DNA of 22,131 bases from Nitrogeniibacter sp041600915 (GCA_041600915.1 JBFIJC010000024.1:1-22131); one strand, 5' to 3'; shown: positions 1-7,371, counted from the stretch's first letter. Program-made: numbers and translations. The notes: generated from the letters alone by a model not told the origin.

Positions 1-89
1 AAACCTCAACACGACAGATAGGAGGGAATTCCCTACCCAGAATCCGCTACACTTATCCACAGTCGCCGCAATGACAGGCGGCTATCACC

Positions 90-133
90 CCTGGTCAGAA
101 TTCAACCGGAACACCTGGTCAGTATTGGACCGG
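90..133 (+). repeat. Tandem 20-bp repeats resembling an IS21-family end
   Basis: Two imperfect copies of a 20-bp unit, CCTGGTCAG(A/T)ATT(C/G)(A/G)ACCGG, lie 24 bp apart (90-109 and 114-133). Repeated GGTCAG...ACCGG units are typical of the multiple transposase-binding repeats at IS21-family ends. No istA or istB is visible in the 89 bases to the left, so this is either the end of an element lying outside the window or a remnant. The IS5-family element starts about 10 bp further right. The family assignment is from memory of the motif and is moderate. Confidence 0.45.
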
Positions 134-141
134 CGCCAACA

Positions 142-940
142 AAATGTGTTCACATTCTGGAATTTGGGTGTGAGCAATGGATCGGCGAATGTTGAACGAC
201 GCACAGTGGGCCCGTATCGAGGATCTGCTTCCGGGCAAGCCGACAGACAAAGGTGGGCGAGCGGCGGACAACCGACGCTTCGTCGAGGCGGTGCTTTACA
301 CGGCTCGAGTCGGAAATCCCTGGCGGGACTTGCCGGCCGAGTTTGGTAACTGGCACTCGGTGTATGTTCGCTTTGCCCGCTGGGAAACATACGGAGTCTG
401 GGATCGCATTGCCGAAACACTGTGCGGCGAGGCCGATCTGGAAGAGCTCTTCATCGACTCGACCATCGTTCGTGCCCACCAGCATTCGGCAGGCGCTCCC
501 AAAAAAACGGTGGCGATCAAGCGATCGGCCGCTCGCGGGGTGGGCTGACCACCAAGATCCACGCCAGTGTGGACGCTCTTGGCAATCCGCTGCGCCTGAT
601 CCTGACCGGTGGGCAAGAAGCGGACGTCACGCAAGGGGCCGCGCTGGTCGAGGCTATTCCGACCCGCGCCGTCATAGCCGACAAGGGATACGACAGCGAT
701 GCGCTGATCGAAACGATTGAAGCTTCCGGCGCCCAAGCTATCATCCCACCACGAAGCAATCGCACGACCCAGCGCAATACCGACTGGCACCGCTACAAAG
801 CGCGAAACCTCGTCGAGCGCTTCTTCAACAGGCTTAAACAATTCCGGCGCCTCGCGACGCGCTATGACAAGTTGGCTTCCCGGTTCAACGCCTTCTTGCA
901 TCTCGCATGCGCCTACATTTGGCTACTGTGAACACGCCCT
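142..940 (+). mobile_element. IS5-family insertion sequence (IS427-like)
   Basis: A roughly 800-bp element carries a single frameshifted DDE transposase. A 9-bp inverted match, GTGTTCACA at 146-154 and TGTGAACAC at 927-935, marks the ends. The right end runs into GCCC and then TAG, as in IS427-group members that insert at short TNA-type targets. The outer bases of the left end (AAAAT) do not match the right end (GGGC), so the exact left border is uncertain and may be decayed. The element abuts IS21-like repeats, which suggests insertion into or beside an older element. Confidence 0.75.
177..931 (+). CDS. IS5-family transposase, two reading frames joined by a -1 frameshift
   Basis: The first frame (177-548) starts MDRRMLNDAQWARIEDLLPG, the usual N-terminus of IS5/IS427 transposases, and contains the first catalytic Asp in FIDSTIVRAHQ. 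The second frame (open from 422 to 931) contains VIADKGYDSDAL with the second Asp and RNLVERFFNRLKQFRR with the catalytic Glu, ending at a TGA that overlaps the right inverted repeat. The frames meet at CCC followed by seven A (501-507), where a -1 slip passes from APKKT to the QKNGG frame. Such slips are a known expression mode in this IS group, so this is probably programmed frameshifting and not a dead gene. The fused product would be about 250 aa, normal for the family, and all three DDE residues are present. Confidence 0.8.
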
Positions 941-950
941 AGTTTCTCAG

Positions 951-974
951 CCCCTTCCGCTATTGCGGAAGGGG
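951..974. terminator. Perfect 10-bp stem hairpin, possible bidirectional terminator
   Basis: CCCCTTCCGC, a TATT loop and GCGGAAGGGG form a perfect stem between the IS right end and the 3' end of the kfrA-like gene, whose stop is at 999. There is no good T-run on either side, so rho-independent termination is plausible but not proven. Its position suits the minus-strand kfrA-like transcript. Confidence 0.5.
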
Positions 975-998
975 CGTCTTGGCGCGGGGCTGCCGCGG

Positions 999-1673
999 CT
1001 ATTTTTGTGTTTTTGCTGTGTCGACGGTGGTGCGAAGGGCGTCGATCAGCGTTTCGTTTTGCTGCTTAAGTGTCTCTAGCACGCCATTCAAACGAGCGAC
1101 TTCTTCCTTCGCGCTTCCCAGTTGCTCTGCCAGCGCCGCGTGCGCAACCTTTGTTTCGTTAGTGACTATCTCGGCTCTCGCCGCTCGTCTCTCAGCGTCC
1201 GCCGCCTCTGTTCGAGCGGAAGCAAGGTCGGATACCAGTCCGTCTACTTGAGACTTATGTTCCTGCAATGCAAGGGCGTAGTCCGCTCGAGCCCCTTCAA
1301 GCTCTCGTTCCTGGCGCTCGAACGCGTCAGCCAATTCGGAGCTTACTTGCTCTAGATTCGACCGCTCGTCATCCCATTTTGTTTTCGCCGCACGAAGTGA
1401 CTCCGCTGCTGCCTCTTGTGCCAGTTTCCACGTTGTCGCTAAAGCTTGGGTGCTGGCTTGAGCAACAGCCTCCGGGATAACAATCGGCATCTGCGGCGGA
1501 TTTTTGATGCGCTCGCGCCAAGTGCGCATGACCGAAGTCGTCGCATTCATGTCCGATTGCGCACGTCGTCGGACGTTATCTACAGTCGGTATTTTTTCTC
1601 GGCCGGACTCTTCGTAGAGTTCGTCTGCCGCAGTGCTAATTCGTTGAACTAAGTCAGAGGGGATTGAGCTCAT
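999..1673 (-). CDS. KfrA-like DNA-binding coiled-coil protein
   Basis: This 224-aa protein has an N-terminal region of about 80 residues matching the KfrA N-terminal DNA-binding domain (a helical segment around DELYEESGREKIPTVDNVRRR, then TSVMRTWRERIKN). It is followed from about residue 85 to the end by a long Ala/Glu/Lys/Arg-rich coiled coil (for example RAAKTKWDDERSNLEQ and AERRAARAEIVTNETK). KfrA proteins are plasmid-encoded, autoregulated DNA-binding proteins linked to plasmid stability; chromosomal relatives are frequent in islands near defence genes. A 16-bp palindrome sits 22 bp upstream of the ATG and is a likely autoregulatory operator. Length is ordinary for short KfrA homologues. 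Its role here is unknown: it could regulate the neighbouring island genes or be a plasmid relic. Confidence 0.75.
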   Translation of the reverse strand: MSSIPSDLVQRISTAADELYEESGREKIPTVDNVRRRAQSDMNATTSVMRTWRERIKNPPQMPIVIPEAVAQASTQALATTWKLAQEAAAESLRAAKTKWDDERSNLEQVSSELADAFERQERELEGARADYALALQEHKSQVDGLVSDLASARTEAADAERRAARAEIVTNETKVAHAALAEQLGSAKEEVARLNGVLETLKQQNETLIDALRTTVDTAKTQK

Positions 1674-1694
1674 CGTGCGTTTAGAATAATAAGA

Positions 1695-1710
1695 ATAATA
1701 ATATTATTAT
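1695..1710. promoter_or_regulatory. 16-bp AT palindrome, likely operator of the kfrA-like gene
   Basis: ATAATAATATTATTAT is a perfect palindrome inside an A+T-only run in otherwise GC-rich DNA. It lies 22 bp upstream of the kfrA-like start codon on the minus strand, where a promoter and operator would be expected. KfrA proteins bind operators overlapping their own promoters, so autoregulation is a reasonable inference. Confidence 0.5.
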
Positions 1711-1859
1711 CACGAAATCTACATTTAGTCAATCGTTTCGCCGGCTGGGGGCGAGGCATGCATGGAGTTGGTGATCTGGCGGAGGCGCTGCGGGTGAAGT
1801 TGCTGCGCGCAAAACCCGGGGTGCGCTTCCTATTTTTTGTGCGGATGCCGAGGAGGGGC
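1711..1859. other. Non-coding gap between kfrA-like and XRE genes
   Basis: No convincing gene or RNA was seen in these 149 bases. The gap should hold the upstream promoter sequence of the kfrA-like gene (at its left edge) and the transcription end of the XRE gene (at its right edge). Confidence 0.5.
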
Positions 1860-2096
1860 TCAGTCGGCCTCTTCTGGAGCAGAGAACTTCAACAAGTCCG
1901 ACGGCGGTAAGCCGAGTGTCTCGGCAAGTCGGCAAATGTTCAGCAACGCGATGTTGCGCTGACCACGCTCGACCCCGCCGACGTAGCTGCGAGATAGGCC
2001 GCTCTCAAGCGCTAGTCGCTCTTGCGACCACCCGCGCGTTTTGCGAAGGGATGCGAGCTGTCTTCCAAACAGAGTCAAGGGGTCGAGATAATTCAC
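1860..2096 (-). CDS. XRE-family helix-turn-helix regulator
   Basis: This is a small single-domain repressor-type protein, 78 aa from the GTG start chosen here. The Cro/C1 helix-turn-helix is clear: FGRQLASLRKTRGWSQERLA, then LESGLSRSYVGGVERGQRN, and it ends in a LAETLGLPPSDLL helix. Small XRE proteins of this size often control restriction-modification or defence genes (controller-protein style). The reading frame is open to a start at 2168, which would give 102 aa, but the extra N-terminus (MSLIVRGRIKNTWIAS) looks unrelated to the fold and would overlap the divergent gene by 7 bp. I therefore prefer the GTG at 2096, although no strong Shine-Dalgarno precedes it. It is divergent from the DUF2726 gene and likely controls the shared intergenic region. 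Confidence 0.75.
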   Translation of the reverse strand: MNYLDPLTLFGRQLASLRKTRGWSQERLALESGLSRSYVGGVERGQRNIALLNICRLAETLGLPPSDLLKFSAPEEAD

Positions 2097-2161
2097 GTTG
2101 TGCTGTGTATAAGTTTTGCACGATGCTATCCATGTGTTCTTTATGCGGCCACGCACTATGA

Positions 2162-3133
2162 GTGACAATTGACGCCTTCAGACGTACTATTGCTGTCGTC
2201 GATATCGAGTGCTCGGGTGTAGGTGTGACTACTTGTGATGCGAAAGTGGCAGTAAAAGAGTTGCGTGGATGTCTCTACAGGCGAGATCACGTCGCGTTTC
2301 TTGCTCGTTTCAACACGTCGCCGCTTTCGTTGCGAGCGGAGTTCGACGACTATCTGAAAGCGCTCGGTGGCGAAGCGCTCTGCGTGCTGCTTGACGAAGA
2401 GCCAGAACCGCCGCCGCAGGTATTGCGGGACTATGCGGCGCTGCTGCTGAAAGACAAGCTTCTGCTTCCTTTTGGTGTTGCAGAATCGCTGGCGGAGCAG
2501 CTCAAATCAAAACCCTTGCGCATCGCAGCAGAGCGTCTCAAGATTCGCGAGTCCCGAGGGCCTCGGACAAAGAGGAAGGTTCAGCAAGCGCCGACGTTGC
2601 CCAATTGCGTGGCCGCGCCCGTCATCGAAGTGAGTCGGTTTGTACAGAGCACCTACATGTCGTTTGCACCGTCGCTTGCTGAGACGGCAGGTTTGCGAAC
2701 ATCAATCTTTGGCAGCGAACAGGAAAAATCATTTAATCAAGCACTTGCGCTTCGATTTCCTGCGTTTCTCGCACTACCGAACTACCCGCTCGACCAGATC
2801 GTTGATCTTTTCAAGCTTCGGAAAGTGCTCGGGGATACGCATTGGCACTACGCAAAGAACTGCCGCATCGATTCAGTGCTGGTGCTCCCTGGCGCGGGGC
2901 GCGCATTAGCGGCTTTTGAACTCGATAGTGCTTTTCACGACGGTCCGGAAGCGCGGCTTCGGGATGGAATGAAAGATGCGATTTTTAGCCTACTTGGAAT
3001 GCCGTACTTCAGGTTGCGTGTGGAAAGCCCGGGGACGGTGAATTGCGATGACTGGTATGCGGTTTTAACGACTGAAGTTGTCCCACGGCTGGATTTTGAT
3101 CGAGTGTTGCAAGTCGCAAGTACGAGGCGTTGA
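2162..3133 (+). CDS. DUF2726-domain protein, putative PD-(D/E)XK/Vsr-like nuclease
   Basis: This 323-aa protein's C-terminal half resembles DUF2726. A conserved Glu lies in SEQEKSFNQAL (about 187). RIDSVLVLP carries Asp237, AFELDSAFHD carries E253 and D255, and RLRDGMKDAIFSLLGMPYFRL (residues 265-285) is the characteristic Arg/Asp/Lys helix followed by a strand. DUF2726 belongs to the Vsr/restriction-endonuclease-like superfamily, so nuclease activity on DNA is inferred, not shown. The N-terminal 150 residues are not recognised and end in a basic stretch (SRGPRTKRKVQ). The start is a GTG; the 5' end is not well fixed. It is divergent from an XRE regulator, an arrangement often seen for toxic or defence genes. 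It could be a stand-alone defence nuclease or a cargo gene of the island. Confidence 0.6.
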   Translation: MTIDAFRRTIAVVDIECSGVGVTTCDAKVAVKELRGCLYRRDHVAFLARFNTSPLSLRAEFDDYLKALGGEALCVLLDEEPEPPPQVLRDYAALLLKDKLLLPFGVAESLAEQLKSKPLRIAAERLKIRESRGPRTKRKVQQAPTLPNCVAAPVIEVSRFVQSTYMSFAPSLAETAGLRTSIFGSEQEKSFNQALALRFPAFLALPNYPLDQIVDLFKLRKVLGDTHWHYAKNCRIDSVLVLPGAGRALAAFELDSAFHDGPEARLRDGMKDAIFSLLGMPYFRLRVESPGTVNCDDWYAVLTTEVVPRLDFDRVLQVASTRR

Positions 3134-3566
3134 GGTTGAGTTGCGGCGATCGACCAGCTTGTCCGCACGGCGCAATGAAATACTTGATATTCCGGTGTTG
3201 CGACAGAGCTTGCCGTAACTTGAGCGTAATGCGGGTACGTATCATCGGCCTCGAGGCCGACTTACGTTTTGGAGCCAGTGACATTCGCCGAGTCCCTGCG
3301 CAAGTGAGATCGGCAGATTGACAAAATCGATTCGTAGAAAAGTTGAGCGCAGGCTCAAGCAATTGATGGCCGAAGAGCCTGTTCTATCGAAATGGGAAGA
3401 CGAACCGGCGCGGGAGGACGATCCAGCGAAGCGGTAAATAAAATAACATTGAGATAGTCGTTTTGGCTGGTGGAAACTTTCCGGTCATCACCTCCGCAGC
3501 CGCCACTCTTGTCGACAGTGTGCGGAAGCGAGCAGCAGCACCGGCTTGTGAGGCTTTGAAATAACA
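3134..3566. other. 433-bp interval with at most one tiny gene
   Basis: No recognisable protein spans this interval. The short open frames here (for example plus strand 3130-3321) have no family likeness and an uneven composition. One highly charged 39-codon frame (3318-3437) is listed separately as a possible gene or a gene fragment. Confidence 0.5.
3318..3437 (+). CDS. Possible 39-aa highly charged small protein or gene tail
   Basis: From a TTG, the frame reads TKSIRRKVERRLKQLMAEEP and then a Glu/Asp-rich tail ending DDPAKR before TAA. The basic-then-acidic helical composition looks more protein-like than the other frames here. The frame is open upstream to 3282 without an ATG or GTG. There is no clear Shine-Dalgarno, so it may instead be the end of a deleted gene. 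Confidence 0.25.
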   Translation: MTKSIRRKVERRLKQLMAEEPVLSKWEDEPAREDDPAKR

Positions 3567-4043
3567 GTGGTGAATTTCTTGTTGCTCGACTACGACGGCG
3601 TCCTGCATCCCGATGCAGTCTATCGCGCGACTGGTGGTGGAGTGGTGCTTAAGCGCGACGGAATAGCGCTGTTTGAGTGGGCGCCACTTCTTGTTGAAGC
3701 GCTGGCTCCGCATCCAGGTGTCCGGATCATCCTGAGCACATCCTGGGTGCATGCCCTCGGGTTTGAAGTCGCCCGTGATGCGCTGCCCGAGCAACTGCGC
3801 GAACGCGTTGAAGGTTCGACCAGAGACCCGTTCTTGGCCATGGCGAGATGGAAGCGCATGGAACGTGGCGAGCAAATCAAGCGCTACGTTGAGCACAAAG
3901 CACTAGCAGGCTGGATCGCCGTCGATGACGGCGTCAAACGCTGGCCACATGAGTGGGAGGGGCGGCTTGTTCGCTGCGACTCCGAGCTTGGCTTGAGCGA
4001 GCCAGCCAAAATGCAAGAATTGATCAAGGCACTGGCGCGATAA
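3567..4043 (+). CDS. HAD-superfamily phosphatase-like protein
   Basis: This 158-aa protein has the HAD motif I Asp-x-Asp-Gly near the N-terminus (LLLDYDGVLHPD), a motif II Ser/Thr in IILSTSWVHALG, and a motif III/IV region with paired aspartates in WIAVDDGVKRWP. The compact form, with STSW and a late acidic pair, resembles the HAD domain found in Swiss Army Knife RNA-repair proteins, a family of polynucleotide 3'-phosphatases; that subfamily call is tentative. The start is one of two adjacent GTG codons with only a weak GAGG upstream. Enzymatic residues appear intact. It stands alone between the DUF2726 gene and an IS3 remnant. A nucleic-acid end-processing role would fit a defence neighbourhood but is inference. 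Confidence 0.65.
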   Translation: MVNFLLLDYDGVLHPDAVYRATGGGVVLKRDGIALFEWAPLLVEALAPHPGVRIILSTSWVHALGFEVARDALPEQLRERVEGSTRDPFLAMARWKRMERGEQIKRYVEHKALAGWIAVDDGVKRWPHEWEGRLVRCDSELGLSEPAKMQELIKALAR

Positions 4044-4230
4044 ATCTTTTCAGTATCTGGATGGAGTGATGCACCAAGGCTGCTTTGCGACTTGAGCGGA
4101 TTGCCTTCTGGCCGATACATGGTAGCCCACTGCGTTGCGCCAAACTGCCGGTCGATGTGCTTGTTGCTTCCGGCGCTTCTGTTTACGACTGTGTTTCGGG
4201 CGGCAGAGCGTCTACTGGGGGAGGGGCGAT

Positions 4231-4554
4231 TCAGGTACGCACTCGCTTGCCTCGCCGAACCCCGTGCAAGCCCATACGGCGCATGAGTCGCTCGACCGTG
4301 CACCGAGCCACCCGAATGCCCTCCCGGTTCAACTGGTGCCAGACTTTATCCGCCCCATAGACCTGCATGTTGGCTTGCCAGACACGTTCGATCTGTGTCA
4401 TCAGCATCTCATCGCGCCGGGCGCGATCGCAGCGCAGTGCGGGATTTCGTCGCTGTGCTGCGTGGCGCCGATACCCCGACGGAGCGATCTGCAACACCTT
4501 GCAGATCGGCTCGACCCCGTAGGTGTTGCGATGTTGATCGACGAAGTTCTTCAT
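4231..4554 (-). pseudogene. IS3-family transposase orfB, truncated
   Basis: The 107 codons cover only the N-terminal HTH-like part of IS3 orfB: MKNFVDQHRNTYGVEPICKV, then an ERVWQANMQVYGADKVWHQL stretch and the VERLMRRMGLHGVRRGKRVRT end that normally precedes the integrase core. The DDE catalytic core is absent; full orfB proteins are about 280 aa. The start overlaps the orfA stop as ATGA. The new stop is created by the IS-end motif at the breakpoint. Confidence 0.8.
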
Positions 4555-4874
4555 GACTTGAATCGGCGGTCGAGCTCCGCCTGGGCGAAAAACGCACTGG
4601 CAAGGCGCAGGATCTCGTTGGCCTTGCGCAACTCTTTGACTTCGCGCTCAAGGGCTTTGATTCGATCCCGTTCTGCGCTGCTCACCCCATCGCGCACCCC
4701 AGCGTCCGTCTCGTGCCGACGTACCCACTCGTGCAAGGTTTGCGGTACGCAGCCGATCTTCGGTGCGATGGACTCTATGGCCGCCCACAGCGATGGGTAC
4801 TCACCTCGGTGCTCGAGCACCATGCGTACCGCGCGTTCGCGCACCTCGGGGGAAAACTTGCTTGATCTCTTCAT
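4551..4874 (-). CDS. IS3-family transposase orfA
   Basis: This 107-aa protein has the standard orfA arrangement: MKRSSKFSPEVRERAVRMV, an HTH (IGCVPQTLHEWVRRHETDAG) and a C-terminal leucine-zipper-like helix (RIKALEREVKELRKANEILR). It binds the IS ends and multimerises with orfB in intact elements. Length is complete for the IS51/IS3-type subgroup. It is now orphaned because orfB is truncated. Confidence 0.85.
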   Translation of the reverse strand: MKRSSKFSPEVRERAVRMVLEHRGEYPSLWAAIESIAPKIGCVPQTLHEWVRRHETDAGVRDGVSSAERDRIKALEREVKELRKANEILRLASAFFAQAELDRRFKS

Positions 4875-5117
4875 GGCTCCATCTTCTCAAGTGTTGGAGC
4901 CTCCACCAAACCCGGGGCGATTCAACCAGCCAGTGCCAGACGAGAACTGAAAGCAGCTGGAGTTACAATGCATAATTCATAGTGAGCACCATTGTTCTGC
5001 CCGACCCGATAGGCTACAAGCCAAAGATCTTACGCTTCGGTTTGTCATGCTTTTGGGTGGACTATCGCCCAGGATCAATGCACCGCGCTCAAAGCGTATA
5101 GAACCATTGGGGGACCC

Positions 5118-7094
5118 GTGAACACGTACGAAGACATTTCTGGCACAACGGAAATTGGCAACGAGGGCATCAAAAAGCATTTCAAAAGCATCGAACCCTG
5201 GCAACCGGTGTTCGAACTCGTCTGGAACGGATTTGACGCCAAGGCCAACGAAGTGGCGGTCGTTATTTCGCTAAACAACCTGCAAGCGCTCACCGCTGTC
5301 ACTGTGCTTGACGATGGTGAAGGCATCAATCCGACGAATTTGAAGCAGACCTTCGGCAGGTTCAATGACTCTGACAAGCACGAAGATGCGGCGCAGCATG
5401 GTGCTCACGGCCGAGGGAGACTGGCGTTCCACCGCATTTGTCGCTTTGCGGGCTGGTACACAAAATCTGCTGCCGGCCAGGCACACATCACTATTGATTC
5501 GACGACGATCAAGGACTACAAGGCTCAGCTGATTCCAGAAAATGCACAACATTCCCTGTTGCAGCAGCAGCCCAAAGGCACTCTGGTCAAGCTTGACTCA
5601 TTTTCGTGCAACCTTCCGGGTCAAGCAGAGCTCATTGCAAGATTTGCGACTGAGTTCGGTTGGTTTCTCGCCCTCCATCCACTGAAATCACTAAAGGTAA
5701 ACGGCGTACCAATCCCGGTTCCAAGCCATGAGATTACGCACCAAATCTTCACAATCGATGAGCATCAGTTCGATGTGCAGGTCATACGCTGGGACGAGCG
5801 ACCCAGTTCCGAGAAGTCGTTTACATACCTCTTGGACAGCGCAGGCAAGACAGTTCACAAGCAGCTCAGCACCCTGAATAACAAATCCGGTTTCTTTACG
5901 AGCATATATATAAGCTCGCCATGGGCAGACTCGTTTGCTACCACCCAGGATCTTCTCCGGCCCAACGCCCATACAATTACGTGCCCGGAGTGGCGCAAAC
6001 TGGTGCGGCACCTCGGTGAACTGACGCAATCCGTGTATGACCGATTCCTGCGCCAGAAAGCCTTAGTGGAGGTCGAGAAGTATGTCGAGGAGGGTCTCTT
6101 TCCCGACTACGCTGGCTTATCTCCAGATGAGCAGACATGGCGATTGGATAACGCGAAGCAACTGGTCACGACCATCTATATGGCAGACCCTTCCGTGTTC
6201 AATGCAGCTAGTAAAAAGCAGCGCAAGATCATCATCCGGCTGTTGGACCGACTGGCGGTTTCCAACGAGAACGACGCCCTTTTCGAAGTCCTCAATAGCG
6301 TCCTGGACCTCGATGATTCGTCAGTAAAGACTCTTGCCGATCAGCTCAAACAGACGACATTAGAAAACATCATCGCCACAATCGAGGTTTTGCAGCGGCG
6401 GCATGTGGCAGCCTCGAAACTCCGAGCACTGATGAATGACCACTACCAAGAGGTTCTCGAAACGCCGGATTTGCAGAAGATCATCGAGAACAACACTTGG
6501 TTATTTGGTCCCGCCTACGAGACCATTGGCGCCGAAGAGGACACCTTCACGAAGATCGCTAAGGATATGCGCGACAAGGTCTCGCTTATCGACTGCATTG
6601 GTTCGGACGATGTGGATGATGAAACCGAGATTGCGGGCGCGCGCCGACAGACTGATCTCTTCTTAGCTCGCCGCATCCCTACGGTCGACTCCAATGGCCA
6701 GAAGGTCTATCGCTGCATCATCGTCGAAATCAAGCGCCCCTCCATCTCGCTCAACGTCAAGCATCTACGCCAACTCGATGACTACGCCAACATCATCAAG
6801 AAATATCCTGAATTCAGCAGCGAAAAATTGCGCTTCGAGCTCATCCTTGTCGGTCGGCAAATCTCATTGGCCGACACTGAGATCAAGAGCAGACTCAATG
6901 GGCTAGTCGCGCGAGGAGAGCTCGGACTTGTAAGTGACGATCCCGGCATGAAGCGCTACGTCTTGAACTGGTACACGCTGTTGGATTCCTTCGAACTTGC
7001 TAACAATTTCCTGCTTGAGCAACTGAAGCTAAAGCGTCGCCTTTTCGAGACGTCATCAAAGCAAGAATTAGTTGATGATCTGCAAACCGGCTAA
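5118..7094 (+). CDS. GHKL ATPase fused to Shedu-type (DUF4263) nuclease
   Basis: This 658-aa protein combines two modules. The N-terminal GHKL ATPase has an N box (FELVWNGFDAKANEV, Asn37), a G1 box (LDDGEGI, 65-70) and a G2 loop (HGAHGRGRLAF, 94-104), as in MutL/Hsp90/MORC-like ATPases; the transducer-like region runs to about 320. A helical linker follows (320-440). The C-terminal PD-(D/E)XK nuclease of Shedu/SduA type starts with IIENNTWLFG (455-464), the usual entry of that domain. It then shows Asp513 (RRQTDLFL), E537-x-K539 (IIVEIKRP) and Q552-x3-Y556 (RQLDDYAN). All expected catalytic residues are present. SduA is an antiphage nuclease, and variable N-terminal sensor domains are common in its family. 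ATP-gated nuclease activity is my inference. The start is GTG with GGGGGA 4 bp upstream. The gene is a single-gene unit between IS3 ends and probably a complete defence system. Confidence 0.8.
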   Translation: MNTYEDISGTTEIGNEGIKKHFKSIEPWQPVFELVWNGFDAKANEVAVVISLNNLQALTAVTVLDDGEGINPTNLKQTFGRFNDSDKHEDAAQHGAHGRGRLAFHRICRFAGWYTKSAAGQAHITIDSTTIKDYKAQLIPENAQHSLLQQQPKGTLVKLDSFSCNLPGQAELIARFATEFGWFLALHPLKSLKVNGVPIPVPSHEITHQIFTIDEHQFDVQVIRWDERPSSEKSFTYLLDSAGKTVHKQLSTLNNKSGFFTSIYISSPWADSFATTQDLLRPNAHTITCPEWRKLVRHLGELTQSVYDRFLRQKALVEVEKYVEEGLFPDYAGLSPDEQTWRLDNAKQLVTTIYMADPSVFNAASKKQRKIIIRLLDRLAVSNENDALFEVLNSVLDLDDSSVKTLADQLKQTTLENIIATIEVLQRRHVAASKLRALMNDHYQEVLETPDLQKIIENNTWLFGPAYETIGAEEDTFTKIAKDMRDKVSLIDCIGSDDVDDETEIAGARRQTDLFLARRIPTVDSNGQKVYRCIIVEIKRPSISLNVKHLRQLDDYANIIKKYPEFSSEKLRFELILVGRQISLADTEIKSRLNGLVARGELGLVSDDPGMKRYVLNWYTLLDSFELANNFLLEQLKLKRRLFETSSKQELVDDLQTG

Positions 7095-7110
7095 ATGACA
7101 GATGTTCAAC

Positions 7111-7121
7111 TGAATCGCCCC
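7111..7121 (+). repeat. Orphan IS3-type inverted-repeat end
   Basis: TGAATCGCCCC, followed by GAATTTG, matches the end of the truncated IS3 element (TGAATCGCCCC then GGGTTTG) in the opposite orientation. It begins 16 bp after the stop codon of the GHKL-Shedu gene. No transposase coding is seen to its right, so it is an orphan end or recombination scar. Confidence 0.45.
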
Positions 7122-7371
7122 GAATTTGTACTATGTCGGAGCGTCTGTTTTCTGACGTAAATCTGCCGCATGGAACAAATTGGCTGACGACCGTTTTGGC
7201 CGAGTTGTGTGAATTGGCTATCTGGCAGGTTTCGGGGAGCAGCAGACAGTCGGGTGGCTGCTTTCCGGAATCATCGAGTGACGGCTCATGGCCGACACTG
7301 CCCTGCCAGGATCGGCCCCGTAAGCGGCCGCTCGTCGCTTCATGGGCTCGCGGCTAGCGGCCGCGGCACCG
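7122..7371. other. Non-coding stretch left of the recombinase gene
   Basis: These 250 bases contain no convincing gene. An open 74-codon plus-strand frame (7133-7357) has no protein-family likeness and looks fortuitous. The sequence may be decayed element DNA behind the orphan IS end. Confidence 0.45.

Larger units (their letters stand above)
4223..4924 (-). mobile_element. IS3-family insertion sequence, truncated in orfB
   Basis: The left inverted-repeat end is at 4914-4924 (minus strand 5'-TGAATCGCCCCGGGTTTGG). A complete orfA and the first 107 codons of orfB follow. The remaining roughly 180 codons of orfB and the normal right end are missing. The truncation point (4233) coincides with another copy of the 11-bp end motif TGAATCGCCCC (4223-4233 on the minus strand), whose TGA supplies the stop codon of the broken orfB. 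The element is therefore about 700 bp instead of the usual 1.2-1.3 kb and cannot move on its own. Confidence 0.75.

Noticed and set aside
53..61. Perfect DnaA-box consensus TTATCCACA, suggesting a replication origin
   Set aside because: It is a single isolated copy with no iterons, AT-rich unwinding region or rep gene; one 9-mer match in a window of this size is not rare.
296..901. 201-codon open frame antisense to the IS5 transposase
   Set aside because: It is the complement of a GC-rich transposase with clear DDE motifs and has no family likeness of its own.
4135..4950. 271-codon plus-strand frame across the IS3 remnant
   Set aside because: It is antisense to orfA and orfB, rich in Arg/Ser/Cys, with no recognisable domain.
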